The notes beneath the pieces were generated by a model. That model did no database searches and had not been told where the DNA came from. It saw only the letters and a program-made list of their open reading frames with translations. A stretch of 64,000 bases of DNA from positions 186,001-250,000 of the forward strand of contig JAQWRY010000001.1 in the NCBI GenBank assembly GCA_029243485.1, in the 5' to 3' direction. This document shows positions 42,245 to 50,541 of this stretch, in pieces; the stretch's first letter is position 1, and each line of letters starts with the position of its first letter. Position numbers and translations under genes: made by a program. The stretch is from Candidatus Binatia bacterium (GTDB taxonomy: Bacteria; Desulfobacterota; Binatia; UBA12015).

Positions 42245-43525
42245 TCAGCTCTCCACCGCGCGGAGGTCGTCGCGCCAGCGCTGGAAGAAGCTGCGCGCGT
42301 AGAACTCGTTCGCCGTCACGCTCACGAGGCCTGGAAGATCCGCGTGGGGTGCCTCCTCGTTCAGGCCGAGCCCGTAGTAGAAAGGGCGATCCTCGACGAA
42401 GTCGATCTTGGTGCCCTTGAACTGCTGGGACCACGCCTCCGAGTCTTCTTGCTCGATGATTCCCCCGGGACCGAACAACGCAGTGTGGTTCCCGCGCAGC
42501 GCCTTCTTCACGGAATCAGGAGCGTCGGCCGGAACCACGGCCCACGACCAGTACTCCACCTTCCCCGGTCCCCGCGGATGCGAGACCTTGAAGGCCGTGC
42601 TCGACCACAGGAACGAGAAGTTCGGATAGATGCCGTACGTGAGCCCCTTCATCCGCGACCGGAGCGGCCCGACCCGCTCCGCGGCGTGCGCCTGAAGCTC
42701 GTTCAGGTACTCCTGCACTTCCGGCCCACCCACGAAGGCGGCCATGCCCTCGAAGCCCCACGCGACCTGATCGACGGCGGTGCCCTCCGGCATCAACCGG
42801 AACGTGGCCCCGTGCCCGGGCTTCGGCACGACACTCACTCCATGCGCGATGATCTCGTTGTTCGCCTCGGGCGGAAGCACGTTCGAGTGCAGGAACGGAC
42901 CATGGTTCACGTCCCCGAGCTGATTCTCGACCGGGAGTTTCCAGTTGGCGTTGATGACCCAACGCTGCGCCTCGCCCATGAACTCGATGCCGGCCGGGAA
43001 ACGATCGAAGAACGCTTCGAGGTAGAACTTCATGTCACCGAGGTATTTGTCGAGGGACTCGATCTCCTCGTTGAAGCTGCCGAAGATCAGGCCGTTCCAT
43101 ATCTCGACCCGCGGAACTGCCTTGAGACCGAGACGACTCTTGTCTGCCCCGTTTCGCAGCTGCTTCTCCTGCGGAATCGAGAGCAGGTTCCCGCCGAGGT
43201 CGTACGTCCAGTTGTGGTACGGGCACACGAACTTCGTCGCCGTGCCGCGACTCGCGCGGCAGACCGCAAGACCACGGTGACTACAGCTGTTCACGTTCGC
43301 ATGAACGCCACCCTCGGTGCCGCGCGCGAGGATGATCGGCGTTTCGCACATGAACGCCTGAACAAAGTCCCCCGGGTTCGGGATCTGCGATTCATGCCCC
43401 AGAAAGAGCCAGGCCTTCCCGAAGATGCCTCGCTTCTCCAACTCGTAGATCGCCGGATCGCTCCACGCTCGCCTGCTGATGAGCGTCGCGTCGTCGTTCA
43501 CCACGTTGCCGATTCCGTCTGTCAT
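42245..43525 (-). CDS. Aromatic-ring-hydroxylating (Rieske) dioxygenase, alpha subunit
   Basis: 426 aa from the ATG at 43525 (an in-frame GTG four codons upstream is less likely). The Rieske [2Fe-2S] ligands are C81-H83 and C101-H104 in NSCSHRG and CPYHNW. The mononuclear iron site is in GDVNHGPFLHSN (two His), with the bridging Asp expected near it. The enzyme inserts O2 into an aromatic or other hydrophobic substrate; a reductase and ferredoxin are not in this window. Its promoter faces a TetR gene that probably regulates it. The substrate is unknown. Confidence 0.95.
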   Translation of the reverse strand: MTDGIGNVVNDDATLISRRAWSDPAIYELEKRGIFGKAWLFLGHESQIPNPGDFVQAFMCETPIILARGTEGGVHANVNSCSHRGLAVCRASRGTATKFVCPYHNWTYDLGGNLLSIPQEKQLRNGADKSRLGLKAVPRVEIWNGLIFGSFNEEIESLDKYLGDMKFYLEAFFDRFPAGIEFMGEAQRWVINANWKLPVENQLGDVNHGPFLHSNVLPPEANNEIIAHGVSVVPKPGHGATFRLMPEGTAVDQVAWGFEGMAAFVGGPEVQEYLNELQAHAAERVGPLRSRMKGLTYGIYPNFSFLWSSTAFKVSHPRGPGKVEYWSWAVVPADAPDSVKKALRGNHTALFGPGGIIEQEDSEAWSQQFKGTKIDFVEDRPFYYGLGLNEEAPHADLPGLVSVTANEFYARSFFQRWRDDLRAVES

Positions 43526-43552
43526 TCGTCGCACCACCGGTCGTTGAAGGGG

Positions 43553-43589
43553 TTGAATGAAAACTATCAGTCGATAATATCGGTATCAA
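43553..43589. promoter_or_regulatory. Overlapping divergent promoters with palindromic TetR operator candidate
   Basis: The 75-bp gap between the dioxygenase and TetR genes carries two sigma70-like promoters. Plus strand: TTGAAT (43553-43558), 16 bp, TAATAT (43575-43580). Minus strand: TTGATA (revcomp of 43584-43589), 17 bp, TAGTTT (revcomp of 43561-43566). The palindrome CGATAATATCG (43572-43582) covers the plus -10 and the minus spacer, so one bound dimer would block both. AAGGAGG (43588-43594) is the TetR gene's ribosome-binding site. Confidence 0.6.
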
Positions 43590-43600
43590 GGAGGCACCGG

Positions 43601-44218
43601 ATGCCTGACGGAGCGATGAAAACCAAGGGAGAGCGAACCTCAGAGCGGATTCTCGACGTCGCGGAGGCCCTGTTCGCCACGAATGGGTATGAGGGGGCCT
43701 CCCTGCGCGCGATCTGCCGCGAGGCCGGCATCCAGCAGCCCGGCATCTACAACCACTTCGAGAGCAAGCAGCACCTCTACGCTGCCGTTCTCGACCGGGC
43801 ACTCTCCCCAATGGCAGCGGCACTCGAGAACCGCCTGAGCCATCACGATCCCGCGCGCGCTCAGGCCGAACTCCCCGGTGTCATGACGGATCTCCTCCTC
43901 GAGCACCCGTCGATGGCCGCCCTCTTCCAGCAGGCGCTGCAGGGCGACCCGTCGTCCGTCGGCAATCAGATGCTCCAAACGTGGCTCGATCGACTCTTCG
44001 CCCAGGGCATCGAAGCCCTCGAGCCGGTCGCCGTGGGTCTCGATCGAGTCGACCTCGCCCTGCGCATCATCGCGCTGTTCAACCTGACGACGGGCTACTT
44101 CCTGTCGCAGCGCGCGTTTGAATCCATGGGCGGCGGAGACATCACCAACCCCGACAACGTCGCGCGCCAGAAGCAGCTGTTGGAACGACTCGCCCGCGCA
44201 GTGATGCCCTCCTCATGA
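43601..44218 (+). CDS. TetR/AcrR-family transcriptional regulator
   Basis: 205 aa from the ATG at 43601, set by AAGGAGG 6 nt upstream; the open frame extends far upstream only because the antisense of the dioxygenase gene is open. The N-terminal helix-turn-helix reads RILDVAEALFATNGYEGASL and ICREAGIQQPGIYNHFESKQ. The C-terminal ligand-binding domain is helical and hydrophobic. It lies opposite the dioxygenase operon with a shared palindromic gap, so it is probably the local regulator (repressor type by family). Confidence 0.92.
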   Translation: MPDGAMKTKGERTSERILDVAEALFATNGYEGASLRAICREAGIQQPGIYNHFESKQHLYAAVLDRALSPMAAALENRLSHHDPARAQAELPGVMTDLLLEHPSMAALFQQALQGDPSSVGNQMLQTWLDRLFAQGIEALEPVAVGLDRVDLALRIIALFNLTTGYFLSQRAFESMGGGDITNPDNVARQKQLLERLARAVMPSS

Positions 44219-44244
44219 CCCACGCCCCCGGAACAGCGCCCCTG

Positions 44245-44310
44245 GACCGCAACTCGGCTGGTCCTCTGCGCAGACGCGGGGTGATGTGCACGACCGGGGC
44301 ACGACAAGAG
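44245..44310. repeat. Dispersed intergenic repeat, copy A
   Basis: This stretch, just after the TetR gene, is similar over about 65 bp to 58136-58200. The shared core is CCGCAACTCGGCYGGTCC (44247-44264), followed by an interrupted GCGCGGG-type part. In both copies the core is flanked by GACC and GGTC, which can pair to form a short hairpin. The two copies lie at 3' ends of plus-strand genes. Identity is judged by eye. Confidence 0.4.
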
Positions 44311-44341
44311 TGACGATTAAAGAACGTCCCTACCGATCCGG

Positions 44342-44686
44342 CTACGCGGCCGTGCGACGCAAGGCCACCGCGATCATCGCGGAGGCCGGCACCACGAGGA
44401 CACCGCAGAGGAGCGGCACCCGCAGCACCTCCTGCGGCATCGGTCCCAAGGACCTCAGCACGACGATTCCGAGCGCAAGCGGCGCGTTCTGGATTCCCGT
44501 TTCGAGCGCGATCGCCCGGCGCTGACGCGGTGCGAGTCCGAGCAGGCGAGTCCCCAGGTATCCGAGGGTGAACCCGATGGGCCCAAGCACCGCGGCCGCG
44601 CCGACGGGAACGAGCACCGCGACGAGGGTCGTCAGCAAGAGGAATCCCGCCACCGGGACCGGACCGAAGCCGGAGATGAGTGGTTC
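44342..44686 (-). pseudogene. C-terminal relic of a bile-acid:sodium symporter (BASS) family gene
   Basis: Right after the YhbY stop the minus frame reads VAGFLLLTTLVAVLVPVGAA, then GPIGFTLGYLGTRLLGL and RRAIALETGIQNAPLALGIV. The ETGIQNAPLA block is the signature of the late half of SBF/BASS transporters. The N-terminal helices are missing, and there is no ribosome-binding site or suitable start. It is a fragment; it could alternatively be a reduced 103-aa membrane protein starting at 44653. Confidence 0.7.
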
Positions 44687-44986
44687 CTAAGAGGGGACTT
44701 GGAGGCGTGGCTCTTCGGGGTGCGCTCGGTAGAGGAGAAGTGTGTGCCCCAGAGTCTGGATGACTTCCGCCCCGGTCCCGGATGCGAGCGCGGAGCCGAC
44801 TTCATCGCGATCGGACGGACACTCCGTACCCCGGCGCACCTTGATGAGCTCATGCGCCAGCAGCGCTTCGTCGGTTGCAGCGATCACGGACTCTGTGACG
44901 CCACCCTTACCCACCTGCAACACCGGCTCGAGGGAATGCCCCAGACCGCGCAGATGACGCCGCTGCTTTCCCGTGAGGGCATTCAT
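44687..44986 (-). CDS. yhbY: YhbY/CRM-domain RNA-binding protein
   Basis: 99 aa from the ATG at 44986, which overlaps the stop of the CaiB-fusion gene (ATGA) and has AAGGAG 7 nt upstream; an ATG at 44992 is too close to that site. The CRM domain is clear: LTGKQRRHLRGLGHSLEPVL, QVGKGGVTESVI (the GxxG loop in VGKGGVT) and a final LGHTLLLYR. YhbY associates with the 50S ribosome precursor. Its position after a CoA-transferase gene is unusual for this gene. Confidence 0.93.
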   Translation of the reverse strand: MNALTGKQRRHLRGLGHSLEPVLQVGKGGVTESVIAATDEALLAHELIKVRRGTECPSDRDEVGSALASGTGAEVIQTLGHTLLLYRAHPEEPRLQVPS

Positions 44987-47319
44987 CGACATACTCCTTC
45001 TTCCACCAACCGCTCGACCTCGGCCGCGCCGAGGCCCAGGGCCTCCGTGAGAACGTTCTCGGTATCCGCCCCGAGCAGAGGCGCGGCCGCCGCCGCGCGC
45101 AACGGGGTCTTCGACAGGCGCAGCGGATTTCCCACATGCCGCGCCGAGCCCACCTCCGGGTGCTCGAGCGTGACGAGTGCGCCGCGCGCCGCCAGATGGA
45201 GGTCCCGCCGGTGCTCATCGGGGCCCTGCACGAACATCGCCGACACGCCCGCCGCTTGCAGGATCTCGGTCACCTCTTCCGACGGGCGCGTCCGCGTCCA
45301 TTCGGTCAGCCTCGCGTCGATCTCTTCACGAGCCTCGACCCGCCCCTCGGCGCGCGCGAACCGCTCTTCGCTGTCCCAGCCAACGGCCGCGACGAGGCGC
45401 TCCCACGCCGCGTCGTCGGAGACTGCGATGGCACACCAACGATCTTCCCCCACACAGGGATAGACGTCGTGCGGCACCGCGGTCTCACTTCGGTTGCCAC
45501 GCGGCTCGGGTGCGCGCCCGGTGCATGCCTCTTCCAGGTACAGCTCGCCGAACAAGTAGGCGGCCGCTTCGGTCTGCGCCATCTCGACGAACTGACCTTC
45601 GCCCGACTTGTTCCGGTGATCGAGCGCCGCGAGGACCGCGAGCGCACCGATTTTGCCGGCGATGTGATCGGGGTGGTTCAGCGCAGTTCCGCAAGGATAC
45701 GGGACGTCGGCGTGATTCCAGAACGGATGGATTCCCGCGAACGCCGCATTCAGCGGCCCGAAGGCTTGCATCTGATCGAGCGGCCCCCCACGGCCGTAGC
45801 CCTGCGAGGAGAAGTAGACCACCTTCGGATTGCGCGCGGCGACGTCTTCGTAACCGAGGCCGAGACCTTCGAGCACGCCGCCGCGGTGGTTCTCCGCAAC
45901 GACATCGGCGGTCGCGCACAAGTCGAGCGCCAGCTTGCGCCCCTCTTCGGTCGATAGATCGAGGCAGACACTCTTGCGGCCACGACACTCGTCGTTGAAC
46001 GTCCAGGCTCGGTTCGGCTCCTCGTCCAGGGTCGCCAACCGCAGAACGTCGAGATGGGCACGCGACTCGATTTTGATGACTTCCGCTCCGAACTCCGACA
46101 GGACACCGACCAACTCGGGAACGACCGCGGCCACGCCGAACTCGATGACGCGGACGCCGTCGAGGAGCAGGCCAGCGCCCGCCACGTCTGTCTTGGCCGC
46201 GATCTTCCGGGGCGAAAAGCCCTCGAGATCGTCCTGACCCGCCAGCGGCGCGGGGCGGCGGACCGTCGCCGGGGTTTCCGAGAGGCTCCACACCGGGGCG
46301 CAGAACGGCGCGTCGCCCAGACCGGGAAACTCGGTCTCGACGAACGTCTCGCGCTCCTTGCTCTGCTCGCACGCAACGAATTCTTCGGGTCGATGCACCG
46401 GGCCCAGCGGAAGCCCTGTTTTGCGCGCCTCTTCGAATAGCTCCGCGCGCGTATGCTTCTGCGTGATCTCCGATGCCACGACGCGAATCACGTCGCTGTT
46501 CAGCATCCGGAAGACGATGTTCTCCCACTGCTCGCCTTGAAGCGCCTCGGGCTGCCCGAGCACTTCTAGGAGGCCGCGCCAGTGCTTGACGTTGCCCGGA
46601 ACGATGCGCACCCAACCGTCGGATGCTGGAAGAACGAGATAGTTCCCGTCCGCGCTGCGCGGCGGCGCAGAGGGCAGGATTGGGTACGTGCGTCCGTAAT
46701 CCTCGAGCGGAATCGCCCAGGGATTCAGACCGGCAATCCCCGCCTCCTGCACCGAGACCTCGACGTTCTGGCCTTGCCCGTGTCGGTCGCGGTCCATGAC
46801 GGCCGCGAGTGCACCAACGGCGCCGTACACCGAGGCGCAATCATGCGCAGCGAAACCCGGAAGCCAACACGGCGGTCGGTCCGGAAAGCCAGACGCGAAC
46901 AACGCGCCCGACGCCGCGAATGCGGGAAGGGGCTCCAAGTGCCAGTCGGCCTTCGGGCCCATGCTGCCGAAGTCCGACAGCGACACGTGCACGAGGTGCG
47001 GATAGCGCTCCGCCACTTGCTTCGGCGTGAGCCCGAGAGCCTCCTGACGCTCGCGACCGAGGTTCTCGATAAGAACATCCGTGCCGGTGCACAGCGATTC
47101 GAAGCGCTCTCGTCCCGACTCACCCTCGACGTCGAGGAAGGCACCGCGCTTGTTCGCGTTGCGGTACAAGTAGGCGACCGACTCCATGTCCGCGTGCGGA
47201 TCGGGAGCCTCGATCTTGACAACGTCGGCGCCGAGGTCCGCGAGGAGCCGGCCGGCGAGTGCACCACGGAGATCGGTCAGATCGACGACGCGCAGGTGTC
47301 CGAGGGGGGAGTTGAACAT
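44983..47319 (-). CDS. Tandem CaiB/BaiF CoA-transferase fusion
   Basis: 778 aa, twice the usual size. The first CaiB domain starts LRVVDLTDLRGALAGRLLAD, with LGADVVKIEAPDP, and the second at LLDGVRVIEFGVAAVVPELV with FGAEVIKIESRAH; each has its own RGRKSVCLDLS- or NKRGAFLDVE-type segment. The catalytic Asp usually found in the GPxxD...QAxSG region is not evident in the first half, where it reads LEPLPAFAASGA, or in the second (MQAFGPLNAAFAGIH). Family III CoA transfer between carboxylates is expected only if another residue serves. Coupled to yhbY by ATGA. Confidence 0.87.
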   Translation of the reverse strand: MFNSPLGHLRVVDLTDLRGALAGRLLADLGADVVKIEAPDPHADMESVAYLYRNANKRGAFLDVEGESGRERFESLCTGTDVLIENLGRERQEALGLTPKQVAERYPHLVHVSLSDFGSMGPKADWHLEPLPAFAASGALFASGFPDRPPCWLPGFAAHDCASVYGAVGALAAVMDRDRHGQGQNVEVSVQEAGIAGLNPWAIPLEDYGRTYPILPSAPPRSADGNYLVLPASDGWVRIVPGNVKHWRGLLEVLGQPEALQGEQWENIVFRMLNSDVIRVVASEITQKHTRAELFEEARKTGLPLGPVHRPEEFVACEQSKERETFVETEFPGLGDAPFCAPVWSLSETPATVRRPAPLAGQDDLEGFSPRKIAAKTDVAGAGLLLDGVRVIEFGVAAVVPELVGVLSEFGAEVIKIESRAHLDVLRLATLDEEPNRAWTFNDECRGRKSVCLDLSTEEGRKLALDLCATADVVAENHRGGVLEGLGLGYEDVAARNPKVVYFSSQGYGRGGPLDQMQAFGPLNAAFAGIHPFWNHADVPYPCGTALNHPDHIAGKIGALAVLAALDHRNKSGEGQFVEMAQTEAAAYLFGELYLEEACTGRAPEPRGNRSETAVPHDVYPCVGEDRWCAIAVSDDAAWERLVAAVGWDSEERFARAEGRVEAREEIDARLTEWTRTRPSEEVTEILQAAGVSAMFVQGPDEHRRDLHLAARGALVTLEHPEVGSARHVGNPLRLSKTPLRAAAAAPLLGADTENVLTEALGLGAAEVERLVEEGVCR

Positions 47320-47364
47320 GGGCAGACTCTACGGACCGCCCCCGTCCCGAACAAGATCGTGCGG

Positions 47365-47808
47365 TCAGCTCGCGGAGGGCAGCGCAAAGCGGCCCGTGCC
47401 GGATCGCCAGTCCACCAGGACGCTGCGATGGGACAGCAGCCACTCGCCCCCGACTTTGCGTAGCCGGTCTACGTAACGTCCCGAATGGTCCAGGCCCCGA
47501 TCCGTCACGACCAGGAAGTAGGTCCAGGCATCCGCCTCGGTCGCCGACCGGATCTCGGCTCGGTGGGTCGTCAGGTGGTGGCGCATGGTGGCCCCTTCGG
47601 CCCACGCACCGGTGTTCTCACGGACTGGGACGAGCCGCTCCAGGATCGCCTCGCGCCCCCGCGCCTCCCAATCCCCGCGGATCTCGAGCACCCCATCCTC
47701 GCAGAAACAGGCGGCCAACTCCTCGAGCCGGCCTCGATCCCCCGCGAGATTGTACCGCGCGACGGTATCGCGGATGGCCTCCCGGGCCAGGAGATGGTCA
47801 GCGGTCAT
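47365..47808 (-). CDS. NTF2-like (SnoaL_4) protein
   Basis: 147 aa from the ATG at 47808. Core: LAREAIRDTVARYNLAGDRG, then CFCEDGVLEIRGDWEARGRE, MRHHLTTHRAEI and YVDRLRKVGGEWLLSHR. The layout with the HHLTTH segment is that of SnoaL-like domains in steroid or polyketide pathways, which may act as isomerases or dehydratases. It lies 10 bp after the exported-protein gene in the same direction. No defined substrate. Confidence 0.83.
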   Translation of the reverse strand: MTADHLLAREAIRDTVARYNLAGDRGRLEELAACFCEDGVLEIRGDWEARGREAILERLVPVRENTGAWAEGATMRHHLTTHRAEIRSATEADAWTYFLVVTDRGLDHSGRYVDRLRKVGGEWLLSHRSVLVDWRSGTGRFALPSAS

Positions 47809-47818
47809 TCCGGAAACG

Positions 47819-48364
47819 TCAGTCCTCGATGTCGATCGAGGCGAGAAACCGGTCCACATCGGCCATCGAGTGGCCATGGGGAACGATGCCGGTGAAGCTC
47901 AGCATTTTGCCATCGACGATGAAGAACTCCGCACGGGCGTCTTCCTTGGCGGCGTCCTTGTGCATCGTGAAATCGAGCTTTTTGCCCTCGTAACCGTCTC
48001 GCTTCACGTCGACGTAGGTCTTCTCGGTCCCGTTTCCCTTCTCAAGAAAACTGTCGCGAATACTGTCGAGGAGAGACGAGTCCGACATGAAAAACGCTGC
48101 GATGCCGGGCAAGTCCACGCGCGTCGCCATGAAGGTCTCGCCGCCGCGCTTCGCGCGATAGCTCACGTCTTCCACCGTACCAGCGAACGTCGAGGTTTCC
48201 TTGACCGTTCGTTCAGGCAGCAACGGCATCTGGACGATGAAGCCCTCCGCAAGGGGCTCGACCTTCACCCAGGCAGCACCCTCTGCGGCGGCGAGGGCGA
48301 TCGGTACGAGACAGAGACAGGCGAGCGAAACGCCGGCGACGAAGAGAGCCCAAGAGTTGCGCAT
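47819..48364 (-). CDS. Exported protein, unknown function
   Basis: 181 aa from the ATG at 48364, chosen for GAAGG 6 nt upstream rather than the ATG six bases earlier. A signal peptide (ALFVAGVSLACLCLVPIALA) is followed by about 150 residues of alternating strands, with FIVQMPLLPERTVKET and MLSFTGIVPHGHSMADVDRF. The layout (amphipathic strand with P-x-x-P, then a late IxGIxP-type turn and short helix) resembles periplasmic PsbP/DUF1795-like domains, but this is a weak comparison. Same direction as the HAD gene upstream. Confidence 0.72.
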   Translation of the reverse strand: MRNSWALFVAGVSLACLCLVPIALAAAEGAAWVKVEPLAEGFIVQMPLLPERTVKETSTFAGTVEDVSYRAKRGGETFMATRVDLPGIAAFFMSDSSLLDSIRDSFLEKGNGTEKTYVDVKRDGYEGKKLDFTMHKDAAKEDARAEFFIVDGKMLSFTGIVPHGHSMADVDRFLASIDIED

Positions 48365-48409
48365 CGACATCCTTCGCTTCCGGGAACGCCGATGGCAACC
48401 TTCGCGTCG

Positions 48410-49048
48410 TCAGCGACCGAGGAGCCGATCGAGTTCCGCGAGCGCGCCCGTCGGGTCCTCCTCGACGAGAACGGCGACAAGGCCCGACTTCCGAGCCGCG
48501 TCGATGTTCCCCGGATGATCGTCGAGAAAGATGGAACGCGCGGGCTCGACCGAGAGTCTTTCACACGCGAGTGCGAAGATTCGAAGGTCGGGTTTTCGCA
48601 TCCCGACCTCGCTGGAATCGACGACGTCGTGGAAGAGCTCGTCCACCGGGATTGTGCCGCGCCAGTGTTCGCGAAACTCGGCGACGTTGTTCGTGAGCAG
48701 TCCGGTTCGGAATCCGTTGCGCCGCAGCCCGCGCGCGCAGTCGACCAGGGCTTCACGAATACCGCCCGACTCTGCCAAGGCCGCGAACAGCTTGTAGAGG
48801 TCGGCTTCGAACCCGTGCTCGGAGCCGATTCCGAGGATGGCCTCGCGCGCTTCTTCGATCGCGAGCTCGCCGCGCTCGAGTCGGTGCCACGGGTGGTCGG
48901 TGTCCGACGAGTAGGAGCCGAACACGACGTCGATCAGCCGATCCGGCGACGTACCGAGCTCTTTTGCCATACCGCCGACCGCCTGAAACGGAGATGCCGT
49001 GAACACCCCCCCGAAGTCGAAGAGAACCGCATCGAAATGTTGGCTCAT
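48410..49048 (-). CDS. HAD-superfamily hydrolase (HAD-IA)
   Basis: 212 aa from the ATG at 49048; the longer frame overlaps the divergent MFS gene. HAD motif I is VLFDFGGVF (nucleophile Asp), motif II TGLLTNNV, motif III Lys in VGMRKPDLRIF, and motif IV IFLDDHPGNIDAARKSG. This DFGGV/LDD form occurs in the YihX/epoxide-hydrolase N-domain group of phosphatases. It removes phosphate from small metabolites; the substrate is unknown. Confidence 0.92.
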   Translation of the reverse strand: MSQHFDAVLFDFGGVFTASPFQAVGGMAKELGTSPDRLIDVVFGSYSSDTDHPWHRLERGELAIEEAREAILGIGSEHGFEADLYKLFAALAESGGIREALVDCARGLRRNGFRTGLLTNNVAEFREHWRGTIPVDELFHDVVDSSEVGMRKPDLRIFALACERLSVEPARSIFLDDHPGNIDAARKSGLVAVLVEEDPTGALAELDRLLGR

Positions 49049-49112
49049 CCATCCCAGGATAGCCGACCACGCGCCGCCGCGCAGGCCGTTGTTGCCCGGG
49101 CCGGGGCGTTCT

Positions 49113-50405
49113 ATGGTCGGCATCCGCATGGACCCCGCGCCTCCGTATTCCACCGCCTACTCGCGCTACGTACTGGGGCTGCTCCTCCTCGTCACGGCCT
49201 TCAACGTCGTCGATCGCAGCATCGTCGCGCTCGTCGCGCAGGACATCCGCACGGAGATGGATCTCACGGACCGGCAGATGGGCCTGCTGATGGGATTCGC
49301 GTTCACCATCGTCCACCTCCTGGCCGGGCTCCCCATCGCCCGATTCGCCGATCGCGGGGGCGTGCGTCGCACGATCATCGCAATCAGCCTGTTCGCGTGG
49401 AGCGCGATGACCGTGGCCACCGGGATGGCTCGCACGTTCCCCCAGCTTCTCCTCGCCCGCATGGGCGTCGGCATCGGCGAGGCCGGCGGCGGGCCTCCCG
49501 CGCACTCCCTCATCGCCGACTACGCACCGCGCTCCCTCGCGAGCGGGCTCTCCGTCCTACCCATGGGCGCCGTCGCCGGGCTCGGGCTCGGCTTCCTGGT
49601 CGGTGGCTGGATCCAACACGAATGGGGCTGGCGCGCGGCTCTGTATGCGATGGGCGTCCCCGGCCTGCTCCTCGCGATCGTCGTGCGTCTCACCGTCCGG
49701 GAACCGCCTCGCACGCTCCCGGTGCAAACGGAATCGATGTGGGACGCGGCGCGCGCCCTACTCGCCCTCCCCTCGTACCGATGGACTCTCGTCGCCATGT
49801 GCATCGCCGGCTTGTCCGTCTTCGGTCGGTCGAGCTGGGAGGTGTCGTTCCTACGGCGCACGTACGAGATGGACGCTCGGACCGCAGCGTCCTGGTACTT
49901 CCTGATCAGCCCCCTGCCGAGCTTCTTCGGCGCGTACGTATGCGCGCGGGTCACCGACCGCCTCGCTGCTCGCGACCCGCGTTGGTTCGCGTGGGCGTGC
50001 GCCCTGGGAAACGCCGCGTTCGTACCGACGTCAATGGCGTTCTATCTCTGGCCGAGAGATCAGACGCTCGGCATCATGCCCGTGGCATTCGCCTGGAGCG
50101 CCGTCGCCTCTCTTCTGGGAGCGGCTGCCGCACCGGCGACGTCGGCCATCGCGCAGAGGCTCGCGCCGCCGTCCCGGCGGGCGTTCTCCGCGGCCCTGTG
50201 GTCCATGGTCTTCAACTTCGTCGGCCTCGGCCTCGGCGCCTACCTCGTCGGCGACTGGAGCACACGACTCGAAGCGACGTACGGCACCGATGCGCTTCGC
50301 TATGCGCTTGCGACTATCAGCGTCACCCCGCTCTTCGCCGCCGCATTGAACCTGCTCGCGGCACGCAGCATTCGCAACGACATCCGCACCGTCGACGCCT
50401 CTTGA
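49113..50405 (+). CDS. MFS transporter (spinster-like)
   Basis: 430 aa from the ATG at 49113 (49128 is an alternative). Twelve transmembrane helices are predicted. FNVVDRSIVALVAQDIRTEM and the loop 2-3 motif GLPIARFADRGGVRRTIIAI (G-x-x-x-D-R-x-G-x-R-R), with GVGIGEAGGGPPAHSLIADY, match the spinster-like MFS group. In bacteria these carry organic anions or lipids; direction and substrate are unknown. It stands alone and faces the Cys-type sulfatase gene. Confidence 0.9.
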   Translation: MVGIRMDPAPPYSTAYSRYVLGLLLLVTAFNVVDRSIVALVAQDIRTEMDLTDRQMGLLMGFAFTIVHLLAGLPIARFADRGGVRRTIIAISLFAWSAMTVATGMARTFPQLLLARMGVGIGEAGGGPPAHSLIADYAPRSLASGLSVLPMGAVAGLGLGFLVGGWIQHEWGWRAALYAMGVPGLLLAIVVRLTVREPPRTLPVQTESMWDAARALLALPSYRWTLVAMCIAGLSVFGRSSWEVSFLRRTYEMDARTAASWYFLISPLPSFFGAYVCARVTDRLAARDPRWFAWACALGNAAFVPTSMAFYLWPRDQTLGIMPVAFAWSAVASLLGAAAAPATSAIAQRLAPPSRRAFSAALWSMVFNFVGLGLGAYLVGDWSTRLEATYGTDALRYALATISVTPLFAAALNLLAARSIRNDIRTVDAS

Positions 50406-50541
50406 ACTCCGGCCGTGCTCGGATCCAAGCGTCCGGCCGATGACCGCGGCAAGCAAGTACATCCGTCTTCAGACGACCCGGGCCGGCGGAGTCGGCCTCG
50501 TCACCGACACGGGGGTGCGGACCGACCGGCATCCTGGGACG

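Noticed and set aside
42344-43600. Long plus-strand frame upstream of the TetR start
   Set aside because: It is antisense to the Rieske dioxygenase gene; AAGGAGG at 43588 fixes the TetR start at 43601.
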